From Pirellulaceae bacterium (GTDB taxonomy: Bacteria > Planctomycetota > Planctomycetia > Pirellulales > Pirellulaceae): a stretch of DNA of 32,459 nucleotides. Positions within the stretch are counted from its first letter, which is position 1, and the number at the start of each line of letters is the position of its first letter. The notes beneath the pieces were generated by a model. It had not been told where the DNA came from. It ran no database searches and saw only the letters and a list, made by a program, of their open reading frames with translations. Below are positions 18,148-27,171 of the stretch, piece after piece. The stretch covers positions 1-32,459 of the forward strand of contig JALSIV010000033.1 of assembly GCA_026989685.1 (NCBI GenBank), given 5' to 3'. A program made the position numbers and the translations under genes.

Positions 18148-18411
18148 GCGCCAATCTCCTTACCCAAAGATTAGTGACCTTTTGAACACCGGCTCGACAA
18201 CTCCCGTCCCGGGAATAAAGTGAAGCCATCGGTGGCTCTGACTATAGTAGAGCCCCACGGTGTCGCCCGCATTCTCCTTGAATCGGTTCAAGGTGCGGTT
18301 TTTGGGGAGCCCCCAGGCGACTCACCCTGTTGGGGAACTGGGCTACATTCGGTGGAGACCCAATGGTCTCCCGTTCTTGGTTCTGTTTATTTTCGTAAGG
18401 AGAGTGGCACG

Positions 18412-18609
18412 ATGAAGAAACTGCTGGGAAGTCTACTGTTGGGCATCGCCGCGTTGGCGATGCCCGTGGCCCTGTTTTCCGCAACCGGCTGCAGCTCGGA
18501 TGTCGGTAAGTCGGAACAGATCGAGGGCGTCGAAGAGGAGCACGGTGAAGGGCACGGCGAAGATTTCAAGAAGGTCAGCGAAGGCGATGAGAAGCCGCCG
18601 GAAGAGTAA
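18412..18609 (+). CDS. Small putative lipoprotein (65 aa), acidic/His-containing
   Basis: MKKLLGSLLLGIAALAMPVALFSATGCSSDVGKSEQIEGVEEEHGEGHGEDFKKVSEGDEKPPEE; AAGGAG upstream; lipobox-like SATGC. Confidence 0.7.
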   Translation: MKKLLGSLLLGIAALAMPVALFSATGCSSDVGKSEQIEGVEEEHGEGHGEDFKKVSEGDEKPPEE

Positions 18610-18639
18610 TCGCCGGGCATTCGCGACCGTATCAGCGAC

Positions 18640-18673
18640 ACGGCCGGCTGCGGCAAAATCCGCAGCCGGCCGT
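18640..18673. terminator. Hairpin between convergent genes, probable bidirectional terminator
   Basis: ACGGCCGGCTGCGG-CAAAAT-CCGCAGCCGGCCGT, 14-bp perfect stem between convergent genes ending at 18609 and 18691; weak T-tracts. Confidence 0.65.
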
Positions 18674-18690
18674 TGTCATGCGCCGAAGGG

Positions 18691-21600
18691 TCAATCGGCG
18701 GTCTCTCGAGGCATCTCATACCAGCCGCCTCCCTCGATCACTCGAATCTCCCGATCGACGGGCAGGTCGGTCCATGTCGCCGACTCGCCGCCCGGCCAGC
18801 GGACCTCGAGTCGGTCGACCGATTCGTGGCCGCCCAGGCCGAACACCAACTGCCGTTGATTGGAGGCGTGGTAGCCGCCGCCACCGGTCAGTTGCCGCGT
18901 ACGGGTCGTATTGCCGCAGTGGACGACGACCCAGGCACCGATGGCGTCGCGGGCCGCGTGGCGGCCCACCAGTTGCACGGCCAGGTAATGTCCGGCGTTT
19001 TCCGACCGGTTGGCCACCAGTGCCACGGGCACATCGAGATGGGAGACCGCGAAATCCTCCCTGCCATCCCGGTCGTAATCGATCAGTGCCAATCCGCGCC
19101 CCAGCATGTTGCGCCGGAAAAACGGCCCCAGATCGACTACCGGCCACTCGGCGAATCGACCGCCCAGATTACGATAGTACTGGGGCGGCATCTGGAACGG
19201 TTCGCCCGTGTAGCGAAAATCATCGACATGGCCGTTGGTGATGATCAGGTCCGGCAGCCCATCGAGTTCGGCATCGAAAAACTGAGTACCGAATCCCAGC
19301 AGTTTCAAACTTCCGGCCGAGAGCCCCCATCCACTACTCTCGTCGAGAAAACTGCCCCCTTCCTGTTGATGGTAAAAGGCGTTGGCCTCGTTGTAGAAGT
19401 TCGTAATGAACAGGTCCAACCGCCCGTCTCCATCGCTGTCATCGACGGCGATGCCCATACAGGCCTGCGCCTTCCCTTCGCGGTCGAACGCCGTTCCCAG
19501 CAGACCCGCCTGTTCGACGTAGTTCAGTGATCCCGACGGAGACCGCTGAGGCTGGAACAAGAAATTGGCGGTGGTGTCATTGGCGACAAAGATACTCAAC
19601 TGCCCACTGCCGTCGAAGTCGGCCACGACACACCCCAATCCCTTCCCCTGAGGAGCCACGATTCCGGCTTGGCGAGTGACGTCACGAAACTTGCCGTTCC
19701 CCTCGCCCAGAAAAAGCTGATCCTGTTCCGCCTCGAATTCGGTGGGCGAGCACGAGCGAGCTTTTCCTTCGCGAGCACAAATCAATTCGAAAGCTCGGCC
19801 GCCTTTCAAATAGTTGACCTGATAGAGGTCGGGAGTTCCGTCGAGATTCAAGTCGGCGATCGCCGCGCTGGTCGACCAGACTTCCGCGCGCAGGCCCGCC
19901 CCGTCCGCCACTTCCCGGAACGTGCCGTCCCCGTTGTTGCGATACAGGCGATTGCGACCGACATTGCACACCAGTAAATCAGGCCAGCCGTCGTTGTCGT
20001 AGTCCCCCACGGCGACTCCCTGACTGAAGCCGCGGTCCCCCAATCCCGCTTGCAACGTGACATCGACGAACCGCCCGTTGCCCAGGTTCCGGTAGAGCCG
20101 ATCGCGGTAGCGTGTCTGGTTGGGATCGGGCGGCCAATCGCACCCCTGAGTAAAATAGAGGTCGGGCCAACCGTCCTGGTCGTAGTCGATCGAGGCCACG
20201 CCTCCTCCGGTGAACTCGAACATCCGCCGGCCTTCGGTCTGGGGATCGTCGCCGTTGTGGTATTGAAAGTCGATCCCGGCCTGCTTGGTCACTTCCTCGA
20301 ACCGCGGCAACCGCGTCAAGTCGGCGGCCGCCAAATGGTGTTCCGTCTCCACCGGGACCGAGAAATCTGGGAGCGGAAACTGAGAAAGGTCGGTGCGTTG
20401 CGCGATTCGGTGATCGGGAGCGACCTGAGGCAGTTCGGGAGTGATCTTGTCGGCAATGCGACTGCGGATGGCCTTCGCCTTTGCGTGAGCTTTTTCGTCT
20501 TCCTGGAGTTGCGCGAGGCGATCTTCCGGGGAACGCTCGGGATCGGGCTGGAGCGGATGCATCAGCACCAGGCGTGTCCAAGCTTCGGCTTCCCAATAGC
20601 GCCCCAGTTGTTCGCACAGCTCGGCGTTGCGCGCTCGAGTCACCAGCGTGCCGCCGCTCTCGTGAAGCTGGTCGCACAACAGTGCCAGTTCTTGCAGACG
20701 GCGCGCTCGAGCTTGAAACGGGGGCGCCATCGACGGATCGCCGGCGGCCGTCAGACTGACCGCGAGCTGATAACAGGCCAGTGCGTGATTGGGGTCGCGC
20801 TTCACCGCTTCCCAGAAGCAACGGACGGCGACGTCCCACTCGCGCCGCTGTTGCGCCCAAAGTCCCTGAACCACCCAGATCTCGGCGTGTTCGGCCACGG
20901 ACTCGGGGAGGGAACGCTTCCAATCCAACAGCGCTTTCTCCCGCTCGGCTTCCGGCCGGGCCAGGTAGACCTGACCGAGTCGGGCTTGAGCCTCTGCCTG
21001 CTGGGGCATGGTCTCCACGATCGCCCGGAAGTGACGCTCCGCCGCCTCCAGCCGATTCTGCTTCAGCGCCAAACGCCCCAGTCCCAGGTGAGGCAACGGA
21101 TCGTCGGGTTCGGCGACCAGCGCAGCTTCCAGGATCTCCTGCGCGGCGACGATGGCCTGAGGGTTCCCCAACATGATCAAGGTTTCCATCAGTTGCCCTT
21201 CGTCCAAGGCCCCCTGGTGGTCTCGCAAGATGGCGAACCGCAGCGGAAGGGACTGCCGCCTCCGCCCCTCGATGACACGGACCAAGCAGAGCTGCGAAGT
21301 GGCGTAGAGGTTCTTCGGGTTGATCTTGAGTGCTTCCTGGAACGACTCTTCGGCCTCCCCCAGTTTCCTCAATTCGAACAGAATCGTTCCGCGAAACCCC
21401 CACGCCTCGTCCCGACCTTCATCGGCATATTCGAGAAAGTGGTCCACAAACTGGATCGCATCATCCAGCTTACGCAGTTGGACGCTGGCGTGAGCCCCCA
21501 ACATGGCGGCTTCACTCAACTGGGGCCGCCGGTCCAGTATCTGGCGGACCGTGTCGTAGGCGCCCTGAGCATCACCGACCGTAAGCAGCGTGCGGGCATA

Positions 21601-21747
21601 TTGCAGCGACTGGTCCGCCCACCGGTCGGTCATCCAGTGATTGAAGTAGAGCACCAAGCCGAAGGTGGCCACCACGGCAGCGCCGCCCATACACCACAGT
21701 TTTTGTTGTCGGGTCATCCGCGAGGAAACCGGTCGAGAAGGGGGCAA
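18691..21747 (-). CDS. TPR - FG-GAP/VCBS repeat - ASPIC/UnbV (CRTAC1-like) protein
   Basis: N-terminal TM, TPR-like helices, multiple FG-GAP motifs (DYDQDGWPDLYFTQG, DYDNDGWPDLLVCN, DSDGDGRLDLFITN), C-terminal ASPIC-like AIGAWVVVHCGNTTRTRQLTGGGGYHASNQRQLVFGLG. Alternative start at 21717. Confidence 0.93.
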   Translation of the reverse strand: MPPSRPVSSRMTRQQKLWCMGGAAVVATFGLVLYFNHWMTDRWADQSLQYARTLLTVGDAQGAYDTVRQILDRRPQLSEAAMLGAHASVQLRKLDDAIQFVDHFLEYADEGRDEAWGFRGTILFELRKLGEAEESFQEALKINPKNLYATSQLCLVRVIEGRRRQSLPLRFAILRDHQGALDEGQLMETLIMLGNPQAIVAAQEILEAALVAEPDDPLPHLGLGRLALKQNRLEAAERHFRAIVETMPQQAEAQARLGQVYLARPEAEREKALLDWKRSLPESVAEHAEIWVVQGLWAQQRREWDVAVRCFWEAVKRDPNHALACYQLAVSLTAAGDPSMAPPFQARARRLQELALLCDQLHESGGTLVTRARNAELCEQLGRYWEAEAWTRLVLMHPLQPDPERSPEDRLAQLQEDEKAHAKAKAIRSRIADKITPELPQVAPDHRIAQRTDLSQFPLPDFSVPVETEHHLAAADLTRLPRFEEVTKQAGIDFQYHNGDDPQTEGRRMFEFTGGGVASIDYDQDGWPDLYFTQGCDWPPDPNQTRYRDRLYRNLGNGRFVDVTLQAGLGDRGFSQGVAVGDYDNDGWPDLLVCNVGRNRLYRNNGDGTFREVADGAGLRAEVWSTSAAIADLNLDGTPDLYQVNYLKGGRAFELICAREGKARSCSPTEFEAEQDQLFLGEGNGKFRDVTRQAGIVAPQGKGLGCVVADFDGSGQLSIFVANDTTANFLFQPQRSPSGSLNYVEQAGLLGTAFDREGKAQACMGIAVDDSDGDGRLDLFITNFYNEANAFYHQQEGGSFLDESSGWGLSAGSLKLLGFGTQFFDAELDGLPDLIITNGHVDDFRYTGEPFQMPPQYYRNLGGRFAEWPVVDLGPFFRRNMLGRGLALIDYDRDGREDFAVSHLDVPVALVANRSENAGHYLAVQLVGRHAARDAIGAWVVVHCGNTTRTRQLTGGGGYHASNQRQLVFGLGGHESVDRLEVRWPGGESATWTDLPVDREIRVIEGGGWYEMPRETAD

Positions 21748-21822
21748 GAGCCAACGAGAGTCCTGTCTCTAGTATTCCTGGTTTGGCTGGCTCTGACCAG
21801 TCTCGCAGCCGACAAAACGGAA

Positions 21823-22089
21823 TCAGCCCGCAATTCGTTTGGGGAGCGTAATGGAATAGAGGATCACCACGGCGCCGGCCGCCATCAGACTCCAGGGAGC
21901 CCACTCCGGCGGTACGACCTCGCGGCCGGCCTGCGCCGTACCGGCCGCCGGCCCCATCAGGGAAGGGGCGACGGCTGCGTCCGCCTGTCGAGCCTGCTTC
22001 GGCTTGAGATAGCAGCGTTCCACTACCAGGCACTCGGCGCCGAGCACCGAGAGACAAATTCCCGTAGCCAAGAACAACGCCTTCCACAT
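21823..22089 (-). CDS. Small two-TM hypothetical membrane protein (88 aa)
   Basis: MWKALFLATGICLSVLGAECLVVERCYLK...EWAPWSLMAAGAVVILYSITLPKRIAG; plausible N- and C-terminal TM helices. Confidence 0.65.
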   Translation of the reverse strand: MWKALFLATGICLSVLGAECLVVERCYLKPKQARQADAAVAPSLMGPAAGTAQAGREVVPPEWAPWSLMAAGAVVILYSITLPKRIAG

Positions 22090-22165
22090 CGGGCGACTCC
22101 CTTCTGTGTCTCGCGACCATCTCTGCAGTTGACGGTCTCCGGCCTCGCGGGCGAAGCCCGCCTTC

Positions 22166-22243
22166 GAGGCTGTCGCAAAACTCCGGGCCGCAAGCAACAC
22201 GCCCGAGGCGGGAAAGCGGCGCGGGGAGTTCTGTTACAGGCTC
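22166..22243 (-). repeat. 78-bp dispersed element, copy B, imperfect terminal inverted repeats
   Basis: Ungapped match to 249-326; TIRs GAGCCTGTAACAGAACTCC / GAGGCTGTCGCAAAACTCC, 15/19 identical. Confidence 0.65.
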
Positions 22244-22266
22244 TTGAAAACTATCGGCCAAAACCG

Positions 22267-22292
22267 GCCGCCGGCCGAGGCCGGCCGGCGGC
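22267..22292. repeat. GC-rich inverted repeat
   Basis: GCCGCCGGCC-GAGGCC-GGCCGGCGGC, 10-bp perfect stem next to element copy B. Confidence 0.6.
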
Positions 22293-22521
22293 TTGGCAAA
22301 TGTGCCGGTTTCGCGGACTGGTCCGCCCCCATGGTCAAGCCGCGCCAAGCGGTTGATCCGAAAGACCCAACCTGATCGATCAAGTTGAATTCGGGCCGAC
22401 TCCCTGACCGATAAAGCAGCGATGGACGGGCGAAAATGGCATCTCGCTTGTTCGCCGCCCATACACTTTCTATAATTTGTGCAGAACAACCGAAACAGAG
22501 AAGCCAACAGGGAGCCATGGG

Positions 22522-24237
22522 GTGGCGACCAAACCTCGAATCCTCTGCTTTACCCACCAGGCCCACCAGGATCTCTCCTCCAGCCAGCTTCCGAGCGATG
22601 GACCCTGGGTTGCGGTTTCCAGCCCGGAACAGGCGCTGCACGAAATCGCGAACGGGAACGTAGGCGGCCTGTTCGTCGCTCCGGACGCTATCGAAGACTT
22701 CGAACGGATTCTGCAAAAGGAGCGCGTGCTGGACGAAATGCCGCAAGGCGTGGCGCTGTTGGATACCAACAACTGCATTCTGTGGGCCAACCGCCAACTG
22801 CGCATCTGGGCCGAGCGACAAGTGCCCGGCAGCCGGGTTACCGGTACCGCTTTCTACGCCGCCCTGAATCGCCCCACCATTCTCGGTCCCGACTTCTGCC
22901 CCTTCGCCACCGCTTTGGCCACCGAACAGCCGGCCAACTCGCTGCTGAGAACGGAAGACAATTGTTACTTCGATATCCATGCCGTGCCGGTGATTGAACA
23001 CCGCGAGCTTCCCGAATCGCTGCTGGTGACCATCAGCGATGTGACTCAGGAAAAGTTGCAGCAGGAGCGACTCGAGGCCATCCATGCCGCCGGCAGTGAA
23101 TTGGCCGACTTGTCGCCCGAAGAAATCTTCCACATGGAGATGGATCAGCGAATCGACCTGCTCAAGTCGAACATCCTCCATCAAACCATGAACCTGCTCG
23201 ATTTCGACGTCATCGAAATCCGGTTGCTCGACCAGAAAACCCACCAGCTCACACCCCTCCTTTCCGTCGGACTCAAACCCGACGCGTCCGATCGACCGCT
23301 CTATGCCAAAGCCTCCGGCAACGGCGTCACCGGATTCGTCGCGGCCACCGCCAAGAGTTACCTCTGCGAGGACACCACCGACGATCCGCTGTACATCGAA
23401 GGATTTGAAGGTGCCAAGAGTTCCATGACGGTGCCACTGATTTGGCACGACGAGGTCATCGGTACGTTCAATGTCGAAAGCCCGGAACCTCGAGCATTCA
23501 ACGACAACGACCTCAAGTTCCTGGAACTGTATGCTCGCGAGGTCGCCGTCGCCCTCAACACACTCGAACTGCTGGTCGCTCAGCGAGCCAATGCGGCTCA
23601 ACAAAGCGTCGAAGCCATCCATAGCGAAGTGGCGTTGCCCGTCGATACCATTCTCAACGACGCCGTCAACGTGATGGAAGAGTACATCGGCCACGACCCG
23701 CAGGTGCGAAAGCGGCTCGAACGGATCCTGCGCAACGCCCGCGACATCAAACGGGTCATTCAGAAGGTCGGCCAGCGTCTGGCACCGGCCGAAGCCGTCC
23801 CGGCCGGAATGAAGATCGATAAACACGCTCGGCTCCGTGATGCTCGAGTCCTCGTCGTCGACGCCGACGAAAGTGTCCGCAACGACGCGCACGCTCTGCT
23901 GGAGCGATACGACTGCATCGTCGAAACCACGCATACCGGCCGAGAAGCCGTACTGATGGTACGCTGCTCCGACCCGCCATACGACGCCATCATCAGCGAT
24001 ATCCGCCTGCCCGATATGAACGGCTACGATCTGCAGTGCAAGCTGGCCGAACTCATGGATCCGCTCCCGCTGATCCTGATGACCGGATACGGCTACGATC
24101 CGGCTCACGCGATCGTCAAAGCACGCCGGGCGGGACTCCACCCCAAGGCCGTTCTCTACAAACCGTTTCGACTCGACCAACTGATCGGTACGGTCGAGAC
24201 GATTCTCGAAGTGTATTCCCAAGTCGGCTCTTCCTGA
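22522..24237 (+). CDS. PAS - GAF - response-regulator receiver (REC) protein lacking a kinase ATPase domain
   Basis: PAS-like GVALLDTNNCILWANRQLRIW; GAF with GVTGFVAATAKSYLCEDTTDDPLY; REC with AIISDIRLPDMNGYDL, LMTGYGYDPAHA, LYKPF. GTG start at 22522 with GGAG upstream; ORF track starts at 22477. Confidence 0.82.
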   Translation: MATKPRILCFTHQAHQDLSSSQLPSDGPWVAVSSPEQALHEIANGNVGGLFVAPDAIEDFERILQKERVLDEMPQGVALLDTNNCILWANRQLRIWAERQVPGSRVTGTAFYAALNRPTILGPDFCPFATALATEQPANSLLRTEDNCYFDIHAVPVIEHRELPESLLVTISDVTQEKLQQERLEAIHAAGSELADLSPEEIFHMEMDQRIDLLKSNILHQTMNLLDFDVIEIRLLDQKTHQLTPLLSVGLKPDASDRPLYAKASGNGVTGFVAATAKSYLCEDTTDDPLYIEGFEGAKSSMTVPLIWHDEVIGTFNVESPEPRAFNDNDLKFLELYAREVAVALNTLELLVAQRANAAQQSVEAIHSEVALPVDTILNDAVNVMEEYIGHDPQVRKRLERILRNARDIKRVIQKVGQRLAPAEAVPAGMKIDKHARLRDARVLVVDADESVRNDAHALLERYDCIVETTHTGREAVLMVRCSDPPYDAIISDIRLPDMNGYDLQCKLAELMDPLPLILMTGYGYDPAHAIVKARRAGLHPKAVLYKPFRLDQLIGTVETILEVYSQVGSS

Positions 24238-24284
24238 GCCCACCCCCTTCCTGAGCCCACCCTGTCGCCTGGACACCGTGCCTC

Positions 24285-25496
24285 ATGCCCGGATTCGATC
24301 CGCAAACGGTCCGCTGGCTGTTGCCGCTGGTTCTGCTGGGCCATCTGTCGCTGTGGGTCGGGATCTTCAACCGCCTCCACGCACTCAATATCCCCGATCA
24401 CCGCATCCGCCAATTGGAACGGTTCCTGGTCTTTCCCTTGGCGGCCGTCATTCCTCCCATCCTCGTCGCCCTCTCCTGGAACCTCGAGCACCTCGCGTCG
24501 CCACCGCGAGCCCTGCTGGCCGCCTACCACGGACTCGCGCTGGCATCGCTGACCATGGCCGCCGTCATCTGGTGCCAACGGGAATGGTACCGCTCGCAAG
24601 ACCAGCGGCCACTGCGCGGCAACCATACGGTCGTGAGAAACTGGGCGGAAAGGCGCCGCTCCTATGTGGCCGAAGGCGCCATGCAGCGCATGGCGCAGAT
24701 CCCCGGCAATCAAATCCTGGAACTGCATGTCCACCACAAACGCCTGGTCGTACCCCGACTCCCCGCTTCCCTGTCGGGACTTACCATCGCCCATCTTTCC
24801 GATCTCCACATCACCGGCCGGTTTTCGCTCGAGTTCTACCAGGCGATCGTCCAAGAATCGAACGGCTGGAACCCGGATCTGGTCGTCGTCACCGGCGACA
24901 TCGTCGACAAAGCTCGATGCCTCGACTGGATCCATCCGACACTGGGGCGACTGGAGTCCCGTCTGGGCAGTTTCTATATTCTCGGCAATCACGATCTGCG
25001 AGTCGGCGACGAGGCGGCCCTTCGGCGGGCACTCCACGAGAGTGGCATGACCGACGTGGGGAGTCAGTGCCACTTGACCGAATGGAACAAGACGCCGGTA
25101 CTGCTTGCCGGTGATGAGCGGCCGTGGTTCGGCTGCGGCCCCGATCCGGGCGAGATGCCGCCCGACGGCTTCCGCATCCTGCTGGCCCACTCGCCCGACC
25201 GCTTTCCCTGGGCCGTCTCGCAAGACTTCGACTTGGTGCTGGCCGGACATACGCACGGCGGGCAAATCCGTCTGCCCGCGGTCGGACCGATCGTCTGTCC
25301 CAGCGCCTACGGCGTGCGCTACGCCAGCGGCGTCTTCTGCAAGCAGGACACGGTGATGCACGTGACGCGCGGTCTATGCGGCGTTCACCCGCTGCGTTTC
25401 GGCTGCCCGCCGGAACTGGCCATCTTGACGCTCGAGACTCCAAGCGACGGAAAGAAAGGCCGCAACCACACTCTCGATAGCAGGCGACACGTCTGA
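24285..25496 (+). CDS. Membrane-associated calcineurin-like metallophosphoesterase
   Basis: N-terminal TM helices; IAHLSDLHITG, VVVTGDIVDKA, ILGNHDLR, VLAGHTHGGQIRLP. Confidence 0.92.
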   Translation: MPGFDPQTVRWLLPLVLLGHLSLWVGIFNRLHALNIPDHRIRQLERFLVFPLAAVIPPILVALSWNLEHLASPPRALLAAYHGLALASLTMAAVIWCQREWYRSQDQRPLRGNHTVVRNWAERRRSYVAEGAMQRMAQIPGNQILELHVHHKRLVVPRLPASLSGLTIAHLSDLHITGRFSLEFYQAIVQESNGWNPDLVVVTGDIVDKARCLDWIHPTLGRLESRLGSFYILGNHDLRVGDEAALRRALHESGMTDVGSQCHLTEWNKTPVLLAGDERPWFGCGPDPGEMPPDGFRILLAHSPDRFPWAVSQDFDLVLAGHTHGGQIRLPAVGPIVCPSAYGVRYASGVFCKQDTVMHVTRGLCGVHPLRFGCPPELAILTLETPSDGKKGRNHTLDSRRHV

Positions 25497-25529
25497 GGAC
25501 CACGGTTGCACCGGCAGGCTCCCTCCTTC

Positions 25530-25711
25530 GGCGGAAAACACTTCGGCCGCCTCGTCGCATGTGGCGAACTTGCCGTGTTCAACCTTTTCTTGAAGCGGGC
25601 GTCATTTGGTGGAAAACACTTCAGCCCCAATCGCCCCTACCGTCACTACGGAGAGCCGGACGCTTGAAGCGGACGTCATTTGGTGGAAAACACTTCAGCG
25701 GCCTCGTCGCA
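25530..25711. repeat. Three-unit near-tandem degenerate repeat (74-78 bp spacing) overlapping the glmM 3' end
   Basis: GGYGGAAAACACTTCRGC at 25530, 25608 and 25682. 37-bp CTTGAAGCGGRCGTCATTTGGTGGAAAACACTTCAGC at 25589-25625 and 25663-25699 (36/37). 25530-25559 matches 25682-25711 at 27/30. Confidence 0.8.
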
Positions 25712-27019
25712 CAAGCCGGCCGCCTCGGTCTCTGTCTGGGCCTCGGCGATCAGCCGCACAATCGGCTCGGTGTTGCTGGGCCGCACCAGCAGCCAGCGAC
25801 GGTCCCAATCGAGCCGCAGACCGTCCATGCGGTTGGAGCGAGCGCCGGAAAAGTGGGACTCCAGTCGCCGGAAGGCTTTCTCAAGCGACTGGCCGCTCGC
25901 ATCCACCGTCCGCTTGACGATCGCATAGGCGGGGATCGCTTCGACCAACTGGGAGACGGTCTTGTTCTCCAGGGCCATCGCATCGAGCGCCAACGCCATG
26001 CCGACAAAGCTGTCCCGCACAAAACCGACGCGGGGGTCGATCGGACCGCCGTTTCCTTCTCCACCGAAGACGGCATCCGTTTTTCGCATCATGGCGACGA
26101 CGTTGGCCTCTCCCACGGCAGCCAGATGACACTCGGCGCCCACCTGCCGCGCCAAATCGACGGCCATCCGACTCGTCGCGCAGTTGATGGCAATCGGTCC
26201 GGGCCGCCGTGCCAGCACGTGCTTCAGACACAGCGCTAATGTCATCTCCTCGCCGATGTAACGCCCTCGCTCATCGATAATCGCCAACCGATCGGCATCG
26301 GGATCCTGGCAGAATCCGACCGCCGCTCCGCTCGACACCACTTGCCCGCCCACCTCGGCCAGATTCGATCGAGTCGGTTCCGGCGGGTGCGCGAACCGCC
26401 CATGGGGGGCTTCCCCCAGCAGGGTCACTTCACAGCCGAGCTCCTCGAGCAGCCGTCGGCCCAGCAAGCTGCCGGCTCCGTGATTGCTATCGAGCAGCAC
26501 CCGAAACCGTCGACCAGTGACAGCTTCCCGGTCGACCAAAGCCAGAACGGCTTGCAAGTGGCCAGCGTGAGGATCTTCCGCCATGCGGCTCGATCCCAGC
26601 CGGTCGAAACTCACCCAGCAGGGCCGATCTTCTTCGTAGTACGTTCGGACCGTGTCCCCTCGAGCCGCATCGATCACGGCTCCGTCGGCGCCGAACAGTT
26701 TCATTCCGTTATAGGGCGCCGGGTTGTGGCTGGCACTGACTTGGATGGCGCCGGCTGCCGACTCCTGCCGCAGAAAGAAGCCGACCGTCGGCGTCGCCGC
26801 GATCCCCGCATCGATCGTGTCGCGGCCCACGGCATGCAGGCTCGATCGGATGGCGTCGAGCAACATCCGGCCGCTGGGTCGGCTGTCGCGCGCCAGTACC
26901 AGCGGGCCGGCCGGGAGTTGGCGAGCAAACGCGCGGGCATACCGAGCGGCGATTTCCGGCGTCAGTGTTTCGCCGACCACGCCCCGCAGCCCCGACACGC
27001 TGATGATGAGTCGACTCAA
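25676..27019 (-). CDS. glmM: Phosphoglucosamine mutase-like alpha-D-phosphohexomutase
   Basis: LIISVSGLRGVVGETLTPEIAARYARAFA; SASHNPAPYNGMK; DPDADRLAI; RPSNTEPIVRLIAEA. TTG start at 27019 preceded by GGAGAAGGAG. Confidence 0.82.
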   Translation of the reverse strand: MSRLIISVSGLRGVVGETLTPEIAARYARAFARQLPAGPLVLARDSRPSGRMLLDAIRSSLHAVGRDTIDAGIAATPTVGFFLRQESAAGAIQVSASHNPAPYNGMKLFGADGAVIDAARGDTVRTYYEEDRPCWVSFDRLGSSRMAEDPHAGHLQAVLALVDREAVTGRRFRVLLDSNHGAGSLLGRRLLEELGCEVTLLGEAPHGRFAHPPEPTRSNLAEVGGQVVSSGAAVGFCQDPDADRLAIIDERGRYIGEEMTLALCLKHVLARRPGPIAINCATSRMAVDLARQVGAECHLAAVGEANVVAMMRKTDAVFGGEGNGGPIDPRVGFVRDSFVGMALALDAMALENKTVSQLVEAIPAYAIVKRTVDASGQSLEKAFRRLESHFSGARSNRMDGLRLDWDRRWLLVRPSNTEPIVRLIAEAQTETEAAGLCDEAAEVFSTK

Positions 27020-27171
27020 GATTCGACACTCCTTCTCCACTTCGGGCTTCCCCGCCGCATCCCCCCTTCGCTCGCACAATGAGCGTTTGTTCTTTAGTAT
27101 GTGGTTGGAAAGCGAGTTGTCCAGTCGGAGGCTGGAATCGGCAGGCCGCAGGACCGGTAAAAGGGACCAAG

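Noticed and set aside
20050-22356. 768-aa + strand ORF antisense to the TPR/FG-GAP/ASPIC gene
   Set aside because: Runs through several minus-strand features including the repeat element; no domain signature.
22234-24276. 680-aa minus ORF antisense to the PAS-GAF-REC gene
   Set aside because: Antisense to a gene with clear GAF and REC motifs; composition is that of a mirrored codon bias.
25589-25699. Two 37-bp repeats with a roughly 37-bp spacer resembling a minimal CRISPR
   Set aside because: One repeat lies inside the glmM 3' coding end, only two full units exist, and no cas genes are nearby; better explained as duplication of the gene terminus.
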